Source of the DNA: Clostridia bacterium
Lineage (GTDB): Bacteria; Bacillota; Clostridia; Christensenellales; Aristaeellaceae
DNA: 64,000 nt
Reading direction: 5' to 3'
NCBI GenBank assembly: GCA_900769875.1
Contig: CAAGII010000156.1
Span: 1 to 64,000 of the forward strand
A program made the translations under genes and the position numbers. Shown here one piece after another: positions 58,564 through 64,000 of the stretch; within the stretch, counting starts at the first letter, position 1, and each line of letters opens with the position of its first letter. The notes under the pieces are model-generated. The model worked only from the letters and a program-made list of their open reading frames with translations, ran no database searches and was not told the DNA's origin.

Positions 58564-59130
58564 TCATGCTTCCATCGCGAGAAAGTATGCTCTGGTCGCC
58601 TGATAATGGTCGGAAACGAGGCGGCTAATCTCCTCGTCGCCATATTCCATATACCCAGTCGCAGCCATCACGGCAAGCCCGTGGACAAACACCCACATCA
58701 TCTGATGAAAGCGCAGAGCCTTCTGCTGACTGAAACCGGTTGCTTTGCTGATGCTCTCCAGAATAAAGGCCATGTTCTCATCGTCGGACGGCTCAACGCG
58801 CGCTCCGTGGCGATCGCACATGTAAAGCGCCTTGAAAAAGACAGGCTCCTCTTTGGCAAAGCGGATGTATGCGATGCCCGTACCCTTGTACGTCTCTGCG
58901 TAGGCTTTGCCATAGGACTGGATGTAGCCGTTGTAGCAGTCGACCGCACGGCGGAGGATGACGGATTGCAGCTCCTCCATGCTGCTGAAAGCGCGGAAAA
59001 TCGGCTGGGTCGAGCAGCCAAGCTCACGGGCAAGGGCGCGGGCATTGAGTGCGTCCATCCCGTCCCGCCGGATAAGCGCGACAGCCGCATCCAGCACCGT
59101 ATCACGCGTAAACCGGGTTCTTGCAGGCAT
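58564..59130 (-). CDS. TetR-family transcriptional regulator
   Basis: The 188-residue protein has an N-terminal TetR helix-turn-helix (about 8-52: FTRDTVLDAAVALIRRDG, then ALARELGCSTQPIFRAFSS) and an all-helical ligand/dimer domain. It is divergent from a small ABC-2 exporter, and a perfect 16-bp palindrome covers the exporter promoter, so it most likely represses the exporter. AAGGGGG precedes the ATG. The ligand is unknown. Confidence 0.88.
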   Translation of the reverse strand: MPARTRFTRDTVLDAAVALIRRDGMDALNARALARELGCSTQPIFRAFSSMEELQSVILRRAVDCYNGYIQSYGKAYAETYKGTGIAYIRFAKEEPVFFKALYMCDRHGARVEPSDDENMAFILESISKATGFSQQKALRFHQMMWVFVHGLAVMAATGYMEYGDEEISRLVSDHYQATRAYFLAMEA

Positions 59131-59153
59131 GACGTCACCCCCTTTCGCCTACC

Positions 59154-59182
59154 ATTGTACGGTTGTAAAAGGAAAAAGTCAA
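59154..59182 (-). promoter_or_regulatory. Promoter of the TetR gene
   Basis: On the minus strand TTGACT (59177-59182) and TACAAT (59154-59159) are 17 bases apart. It lies back to back with the exporter promoter. Confidence 0.8.
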
Positions 59183-59185
59183 GGA

Positions 59186-59214
59186 TTGACAAAAGCCGTC
59201 TTCCTTGATAAAAT
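59186..59214 (+). promoter_or_regulatory. Promoter of the ABC-2 exporter operon
   Basis: A perfect TTGACA (59186-59191) and TAAAAT (59209-59214) are 17 bases apart. The -10 box runs into the palindromic operator. Confidence 0.85.
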
Positions 59215-59227
59215 AACAATTGTTATT
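59212..59227. promoter_or_regulatory. Perfect 16-bp palindrome, probable TetR operator
   Basis: AATAACAATTGTTATT is an exact inverted repeat that overlaps the -10 box and the expected transcription start of the exporter promoter. Binding by the divergent TetR protein would block initiation. Confidence 0.8.
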
Positions 59228-59247
59228 AAAAAATGGAGGACAATGCC

Positions 59248-60093
59248 ATGGAGGTACTATCGGTTGAGGGACTGACCAAGCGTTACCCGACCTTTACGCT
59301 GGATCATGTGAGCTTCCACATCGAACCCGGGGAAATCATGGGGCTGATCGGGCGAAATGGCGCGGGTAAGAGCACGACGCTCAAAAGCCTGAATGGCTTC
59401 GTGCATCCGGACGAGGGGCGCGTTGTGTACTTCGGGGAAGAGATGAGAGCGGGCGACCCATCTTTCATGCAGCGCGTGGCCTTCATGACGGGCGGAGTGG
59501 ATTTCTATGTTCGCAAGAAGCTCAAAGCCATCACTGAAATCACGCGCGGCTTTTACCCACGTTGGGATGAGGCGGCTTATCGCCGGTACATGGGAATGTT
59601 TGAGCTGGATGAGAACAAAACGCCGTCCCAGCTCTCCAGCGGTATGAAGGTGAAATACGCTCTGACGCTCGCCATGAGCCGCCACGCCGAGCTGCTGATG
59701 CTTGATGAGCCGACCAGCGGTCTCGATCCCATCAGCCGCGATGATTTGATGGATGTGTTCCTCCAGCTGCAGCGCGAGGGCGTAGCCATCCTCTTCTCCA
59801 CGCACATCACCTCCGATCTTGAGAAGTGCGCGGACAGAATCACCTATATCCATGAGGGCCGAATAATGAACAGCGAGCCGCTGGACGCATTTGCCAGCCG
59901 CTACCGTCTGGTGGCGCAGGAGGTGGAGCCGCTGGACGCATACAGGCCGCTTCTGATTGGCATGAAGACCGCCAAGCGCGGCTACACGGCGCTCGTGACG
60001 CAGGAAAACGCCACGCTGCTGGGCATTCCCACACAGGAAGCCACGCTGGATGATGTCATGGTGCATCTGGAAAAGGAGCATGATCGCGCATGA
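59248..60093 (+). CDS. ABC-2-type exporter ATPase
   Basis: The 281-residue ATPase has Walker A GRNGAGKST near 36, signature LSSGMKVKY near 132, Walker B LLMLDEPTSGLD near 152 and H-loop STHITSD near 186. The wording resembles YtrB/PmtA-type ATPases, which export peptides, lantibiotics or lipids with an ABC-2 permease. ATG 59248 is chosen: the upstream ATG at 59233 is part of ATGGAGG, which is the ribosome site for 59248. The stop overlaps the permease start (ATGA). Confidence 0.9.
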   Translation: MEVLSVEGLTKRYPTFTLDHVSFHIEPGEIMGLIGRNGAGKSTTLKSLNGFVHPDEGRVVYFGEEMRAGDPSFMQRVAFMTGGVDFYVRKKLKAITEITRGFYPRWDEAAYRRYMGMFELDENKTPSQLSSGMKVKYALTLAMSRHAELLMLDEPTSGLDPISRDDLMDVFLQLQREGVAILFSTHITSDLEKCADRITYIHEGRIMNSEPLDAFASRYRLVAQEVEPLDAYRPLLIGMKTAKRGYTALVTQENATLLGIPTQEATLDDVMVHLEKEHDRA

Positions 60094-60812
60094 AGCAGTT
60101 ATTGATTAAGGAGTTCAGGCTTGCGCTCCATCCGATGAACGTGTTGTTTCTTCTCATGAGCGCGATGCTGATGATACCGAACTATCCCTATTATATCACT
60201 TTTTTCTATACGACGCTCGGCATTTTCTTCATGTGCCTGTTCGGGCGCGAGAATAAGGATATCGACTATACGCTTCTCCTGCCCGTGGGGCGCAGGCAGC
60301 TTGTCCGGGCAAGGATGATAACCACGGTCATCATTGAGCTGGTACAGGTGGCACTGTGTATCCCGTTTGCGGTGTGGAGCCGCATGGAGTACATCCGTCA
60401 GGCTGCCGAGACTGCCGGGATCGATCGGCTGGCGGCGGTTTTCACGGGTGGGGAGATGAACCTCACCATGATGAAAATGTACTACCTTGGCGTGCCGAAT
60501 GTGGCGTTCTTCGGGTTCTCGTTTGTCATGCTGGGCATCTTCAACGCGGTGTTCTTCATCCTCTACTATCGAAATCCGAGCAGGGTGGGCGTCACCTTTG
60601 TCTGGGCGAGCGTAGCGGAGGCGGTGTTTGTCGCGCTGACGCTCTTTGGCACGATGAAGAACTTCGGATTCTTTTCACTGCTGCGCAGCGTGGACCCAGA
60701 GCAGCTGACGGCAAAGCTGATCGTGCTTGCCATTGGCGTAACCTGCTTCGCCGCGCTGACAGTCATCAGCTGCCGGGTGTCGGAAAGGGAGTTTGAGAAG
60801 ATCGACCTGTAA
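60090..60812 (+). CDS. ABC-2-type exporter permease
   Basis: The 240-residue protein has about six transmembrane helices (near 17-33, 36-53, 77-95, 145-165, 172-192, 205-225) and the family-like loop GRENKDIDYTLLLPVGRRQLVRARM near 51-75, which recalls ABC2_membrane_5 proteins. It forms the channel with the coupled ATPase. The substrate is unknown; self-protection against a peptide is one possibility. A GC-rich stretch with TTTT after the gene (60820-60875) was not a clean terminator. Confidence 0.83.
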   Translation: MKQLLIKEFRLALHPMNVLFLLMSAMLMIPNYPYYITFFYTTLGIFFMCLFGRENKDIDYTLLLPVGRRQLVRARMITTVIIELVQVALCIPFAVWSRMEYIRQAAETAGIDRLAAVFTGGEMNLTMMKMYYLGVPNVAFFGFSFVMLGIFNAVFFILYYRNPSRVGVTFVWASVAEAVFVALTLFGTMKNFGFFSLLRSVDPEQLTAKLIVLAIGVTCFAALTVISCRVSEREFEKIDL

Positions 60813-60919
60813 CACGCAGGCAATGCGGGGGGGCGGCGCTGCGGCGGTAAGCCGTGGCGACAGCCTCCTTTTGCGTATGCGTCGATCTTGAATAAATGCT
60901 GAAATCAGTGATTTTACCC

Positions 60920-60948
60920 TTGCGCTCCATGACAAGGTGCTGTATACT
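60920..60948 (+). promoter_or_regulatory. Promoter of the Gfo/Idh/MocA-nitroreductase operon
   Basis: TTGCGC (60920-60925) and TATACT (60943-60948) are 17 bases apart, 55 bases before the start. Confidence 0.65.
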
Positions 60949-61003
60949 TGATGCGGACTACGATCCTGACAATATACATCCTATGGAACGGAGGATACTC
61001 ACG

Positions 61004-62023
61004 ATGGCGTGCCATCAGAGAAAGCTGCGGGCAGCGATCATCGGCTGCGGCGGGATTGCGCAGGTGCATCATAAGGTGCTGATGTCGCTTGCGGAGGCGG
61101 AATTGGTCGCCTGCTGCGATATCAGGCTTGAACGTGCTGAGGCGATGGCTCAAGCGTGTGGCGCAAGAGCCTATTGGGACGCGGAGGAAATGCTCCGCGG
61201 CGAAAGGCTTGATGTGGTGCATCTGTGCGTGCCGCACCCGCTGCACACACCGCTGGCGCAGCTCGCGGCCCGCTATGGCGTACATGTGTTTACTGAAAAG
61301 CCGCCGGTTGTTTCCCGCGCGCAGTGGGAAGCCTTTGAAGCGCTTGAGCACGCGGGCGTCCGGGTGGGCGTTTGCTTCCAGAACCGCTACAATGCCGCGG
61401 TTCGCGCCATGCAGGAGATTCTGAACGCGCCTGAATCCGGCAGGGTGCTTGGCGCACGCGCCTTTGTGACATGGATGCGCACGCCGGAGTACTATACGCA
61501 AAGCGACTGGCGCGGTAGCTGGTCCACCGAGGGCGGCGGAGAGCTGATCAACCAGTCCATTCACACGCTGGATCTGCTGGTTCAGCTGCTGGGCAAGCCC
61601 GCGCAAGTGGAATGCACCATGCGCAATCACAGCTTGAAGGGCGTGATTGAGGTGGAGGACACGGTGGAGGCGTACATCGGCTTTGAAAGCGGCGCAAAAG
61701 CGATCTTCTACGGTACCAACGCCTACTGCGCGAACGAGCCTGTGACGCTTGATATCGTCTGCGAGCATGTACAGCTGCGCATGTACGGACAGGATCTGAC
61801 CATCTGCCGGGAAGGCAGGGAGGCTGAGCATCCTGTTTTCCGGCAGGAGGAATGCCTCGGCAAGGGATATTGGGGCAATGGTCACTACACGTGCATTCAG
61901 GATTTCTACCAGTCTGTACTGGAGGATAGACCCTATCGCAACGATATTGCGTCCACCAGGGATACCATGCAGCTGATGCTTGGCATGTACGAGCCCTACA
62001 CGGGCAGAACCATTGACGAATGA
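61004..62023 (+). CDS. Gfo/Idh/MocA-family oxidoreductase
   Basis: The 339-residue protein has an N-terminal NAD(P) Rossmann domain (IIGCGGIAQVHHKVL near 11-25, the family EKPP motif near 102) and a C-terminal alpha/beta substrate domain. The latter includes GGGELINQSIHTLDLL near 184-199, with the catalytic-region histidine. Members oxidise or reduce sugars, inositols and related compounds; the substrate cannot be told. The start is ATG 61004, nine bases after GGAGG. The nitroreductase gene follows after 12 bases. Confidence 0.88.
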   Translation: MACHQRKLRAAIIGCGGIAQVHHKVLMSLAEAELVACCDIRLERAEAMAQACGARAYWDAEEMLRGERLDVVHLCVPHPLHTPLAQLAARYGVHVFTEKPPVVSRAQWEAFEALEHAGVRVGVCFQNRYNAAVRAMQEILNAPESGRVLGARAFVTWMRTPEYYTQSDWRGSWSTEGGGELINQSIHTLDLLVQLLGKPAQVECTMRNHSLKGVIEVEDTVEAYIGFESGAKAIFYGTNAYCANEPVTLDIVCEHVQLRMYGQDLTICREGREAEHPVFRQEECLGKGYWGNGHYTCIQDFYQSVLEDRPYRNDIASTRDTMQLMLGMYEPYTGRTIDE

Positions 62024-62035
62024 AGGAGTGATTCG

Positions 62036-62599
62036 ATGTCCGTCCGCGAACTTGCGATTCGCAACCGTTCCTACCGCCGGTTTGACGCGGCAAAGCCGGT
62101 CAGCCGTGAAACGCTGCTGCAGCTGGTGGATCTGTCCCGTTATACGGCCTCCGGCGCGAACAGGCAGGTGACGCGATTTATCGTATCGGCTGATCCTGAC
62201 AGGAACGCGGAAATCTATGCGTGCCTCCGCTGGGCGGGCTATTATCCGGACTGGGACGGTCCTGTGGAGGCGGAACGCCCGACCGGCTACATTGTCCTGC
62301 TTTCCCCCGAAGGCGTCAACGCCCCGATGGATGAGGGCATCAAGGCGCAGACCATGCTGCTGGGCGCGGTGGAGCAGGGGCTTGGCGGCTGCATGCTCGC
62401 CAACATTGACCGCGCGAAGCTTGCGCAGGTGCTTCATGTGCCGCAGGACTATAAAATCAGCCTCGTCGTGGCCATCGGTGTGCCGGTGGAACCAGTCGTG
62501 CTGGATGAAACCGACGCTGCAGGCGATATCAGGTATTATCGCGTGGGCGAGGTGCAGCATGTGCCCAAGATCAGGATTTCCGATCTTGTGCTGGGATAA
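62036..62599 (+). CDS. Nitroreductase-family protein
   Basis: The 187-residue FMN-dependent oxidoreductase has the N-terminal FMN-phosphate motif RNRSYRRFD near 9-17, YTASGANRQ near 37 and LGAVEQGLGGCMLANID near 109-125. It is at the short end of the family. Members reduce nitro compounds, quinones or flavins; the natural substrate is unknown. AAGGAG lies eight bases before the ATG. Confidence 0.88.
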   Translation: MSVRELAIRNRSYRRFDAAKPVSRETLLQLVDLSRYTASGANRQVTRFIVSADPDRNAEIYACLRWAGYYPDWDGPVEAERPTGYIVLLSPEGVNAPMDEGIKAQTMLLGAVEQGLGGCMLANIDRAKLAQVLHVPQDYKISLVVAIGVPVEPVVLDETDAAGDIRYYRVGEVQHVPKIRISDLVLG

Positions 62600-62603
62600 A
62601 ATA

Positions 62604-62630
62604 GCGGCGTCCGCGCGGGCGCCGTTTTTT
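62604..62630 (+). terminator. Terminator after the nitroreductase gene
   Basis: CGGCGTCC and GGGCGCCG form an 8-bp stem with one G-T pair and a four-base loop, followed by six T. Confidence 0.9.
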
Positions 62631-62710
62631 CGCGCTTATCGACGGGATGCACCCATGGTGCGCGTCTGGAGAAAGCGTCAAATCCACAGATGCATTTCAA
62701 GAAATCGTCA

Positions 62711-62739
62711 TTGCAATCACACTGCAAGTATGTTATGAT
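62711..62739 (+). promoter_or_regulatory. Promoter of the Na/Pi cotransporter gene
   Basis: TTGCAA (62711-62716) and TATGAT (62734-62739) are 17 bases apart. No other feature was recognised between here and the start codon at 62816. Confidence 0.65.
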
Positions 62740-62815
62740 AATCTCGTATGCAATTGATTGCGGATGCACAAAGGAAGCTGCTCAAATAACGGGCGTGTAA
62801 GAAGGGGAGTAGTGG

Positions 62816-64000
62816 ATGATGCTGATGACGCTGGTTCAACTCATCGGAGGCCTCGGCTTGTTTGTCTCTGGTATGAACATGATGAGCCGTGGTATCGAGA
62901 AGGTTGCTGGTAACAAGCTTCGTACCATTCTGGCTGCGTTTACAAAAACCAAGTTTCTGGGTCTTGTGGTTGGCCTGTTCTTCACGGCGGTGATCCAGTC
63001 ATCGTCGGCTGCGACCGTGATGGTCGTCAGCTTCGTCAATTCAGGCTTGATGAAGCTGACGGAAGCATGCGGCATTATCCTGGGCGCCAACATCGGCACT
63101 ACGGTGACCGCGCTGCTGGTCGCCTTCAAGCTCAGCGCCGTCGCACCGCTGTTCGTGTTTGCAGGCGCAGTGATGACGCACTATGTCAAGCAGCCCTTCA
63201 TCCGCAAGCTTGGCGAGGTTGTGCTGGGCTTCGGTGTGCTGTTTGTGGGCATTTCCACCATGTCCGGCGCGATGGGCACGCTCAGGGAAATGCCTGAGGT
63301 AGTCGGCATGCTCGGCCTGTTCGCCAATCATTTGCTGGGCCTTCTGCTGGGCCTTGTCATTACATCGGTGGTGCAATCGTCCTCGGTAACGGTGTCGATC
63401 CTTGTGGTCATGGGCGCGAGCGGCCTGGTTCATCTGGAGGACTGCATGTATGTCATCCTCGGCTGCAACATCGGCGCGTGCACCTCGGCTGTGCTGGCTT
63501 CCATGGGCGGCAGCAAGAACGCCAAGCGCGCAGCGCTGATCCATCTGCTGTTCAACGTCTTTGGCACGGTGCTGATGTATGTGCTGCTGCTTGCTTTCTC
63601 AAGCCAGATTGCTACCCTGATCCGCATGATCTCCGGAATGGGCGATGGCGCGCTGGGCGCAAACATCGCCATGACGCACTTCCTGTTCAAGGTGTTCCAG
63701 GTGATTGTGTTCTACCCGTTCATGAACCTGATAATCAAATGCACCTACCTCATTGTGCCGGGCGAAGACAAGGCTCCCGACGAGGACACGTTCACAGTGC
63801 AGTATATTGATCCCCAGCATCTGCCCAACCCCTCGGTGGCGGTGTATCTGGCTGTGCAGGAAATGGAGCGCATGGCGCACATGGCCTTTGAGAACCTGAA
63901 CCTCGCCATCCAGTGCCTGATGACGAACGATCAGGATTCCATCGCGCAGGTCGAAAAGACGGAGCATCATATTGATTATCTCGACGAGCAGATCAGCAAC
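62816..64000 (+). CDS. Na/Pi cotransporter family protein (3' end beyond the window)
   Basis: The visible 395 residues contain the two inverted NptA/Na-Pi cotransporter repeats. Their QSSS signatures lie in AVIQSSSAATVMVVSFVN near 60-77 and SVVQSSSVTVSILVV near 184-198. There are about nine helices in all. After about residue 330 a soluble PhoU-like helical region begins (SVAVYLAVQEMERMAHMAFENL near 341) and runs off the edge. Such proteins import phosphate with Na+; the PhoU part is thought to regulate. GGGGAG lies six bases before ATG 62816. The reading frame is open to the last base. Confidence 0.9.
   Translation, partial: MMLMTLVQLIGGLGLFVSGMNMMSRGIEKVAGNKLRTILAAFTKTKFLGLVVGLFFTAVIQSSSAATVMVVSFVNSGLMKLTEACGIILGANIGTTVTALLVAFKLSAVAPLFVFAGAVMTHYVKQPFIRKLGEVVLGFGVLFVGISTMSGAMGTLREMPEVVGMLGLFANHLLGLLLGLVITSVVQSSSVTVSILVVMGASGLVHLEDCMYVILGCNIGACTSAVLASMGGSKNAKRAALIHLLFNVFGTVLMYVLLLAFSSQIATLIRMISGMGDGALGANIAMTHFLFKVFQVIVFYPFMNLIIKCTYLIVPGEDKAPDEDTFTVQYIDPQHLPNPSVAVYLAVQEMERMAHMAFENLNLAIQCLMTNDQDSIAQVEKTEHHIDYLDEQISN

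Noticed and set aside
60820..60875. GC-rich stretch followed by TTTT after the ABC-2 permease gene, as a terminator
   Set aside because: Only short, interrupted stems can be drawn, so I could not define a credible hairpin.
60914..62560. 548-residue open frame antisense to the Gfo/Idh/MocA and nitroreductase genes
   Set aside because: It is a shadow of GC-rich codon bias on the opposite strand. The composition is improbable (many His/Arg/Ala) and the sense genes have clear family motifs.
1..64000. CRISPR arrays, insertion sequences, prophage or long direct repeats
   Set aside because: No regularly spaced repeats, transposase or integrase-like frames, or phage gene runs were seen. The only mobile-element signal is the intron end at the left edge.

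Overview
This window is GC-rich bacterial chromosome. It reads as a spore-forming, low-redox Clostridia-type Bacillota. The evidence is a GerW-type protein, SpoIIP, a DacF-like carboxypeptidase, a DnaD/DnaC-type primosome pair, a T-box riboswitch, a GatCAB transamidation operon, DapL-type lysine synthesis, and strong AGGAGG ribosome sites with sigma-A promoters before most operons. Codon usage and secreted-protein style would suit an uncultured gut lineage such as Christensenellales, but that placement is inference. I call 57 protein genes (the last cut by the window edge), one tRNA-Val, one T-box leader and the 3' end of a probable group IIC intron.

Layout. 1-6 kb: intron end, purC, tRNA-Val, then rlmI-like, nagA and dapF-dapL on the plus strand. 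6-10.3 kb: a MarR regulator translationally coupled to a heterodimeric ABC exporter. 10.4-14.2 kb: a cell-wall operon (VanW protein, CHAP hydrolase) ending in a CBS-containing family II pyrophosphatase. 14.3-16.1 kb: a secreted SGNH hydrolase. 16.2-25.8 kb: a ten-gene Mrp/Mbh-like antiporter operon with four separate large antiporter subunits and no redox genes. 25.8-30 kb: a secreted NlpC/P60-like protein, the DnaD and DnaC-type replication proteins, an ArsC-fold protein without cysteine, and a VOC protein. 30-35.5 kb: an Asp T-box driving an aspS-gatC fusion, gatA and gatB. 35.6-40 kb: a secreted 5'-nucleotidase and an iron-sulfur operon (nifS, iscU, HAD phosphatase). 40-43.6 kb: a MATE pump, an epimerase and a 2-hydroxyacid dehydrogenase. 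43.6-49.1 kb: a nucleoside-type BMP ABC importer, with its binding protein encoded separately and divergently beyond a flavin reductase gene. 49.1-54.7 kb: sporulation and wall genes around a 765-residue protein of unknown function. 54.8-58.5 kb: mtnN-SDR, then a pseudo-response-regulator with an SPFH/zinc-ribbon protein. 58.5-60.8 kb: a TetR regulator divergent from a small ABC-2 exporter, with a clear palindromic operator. 60.9-64 kb: a Gfo/Idh/MocA dehydrogenase, a nitroreductase and a truncated Na/Pi cotransporter.

Most interesting points: the antiporter operon with four NuoL/M/N-like subunits, one of which has lost a key lysine; the covalent AspRS-GatC fusion inside a T-box-controlled transamidosome operon; the orphan pseudo-response-regulator; and the 765-residue coiled-coil protein whose C-terminal half may be a dead AAA-type domain. 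No CRISPR array, insertion sequence or rRNA was seen.
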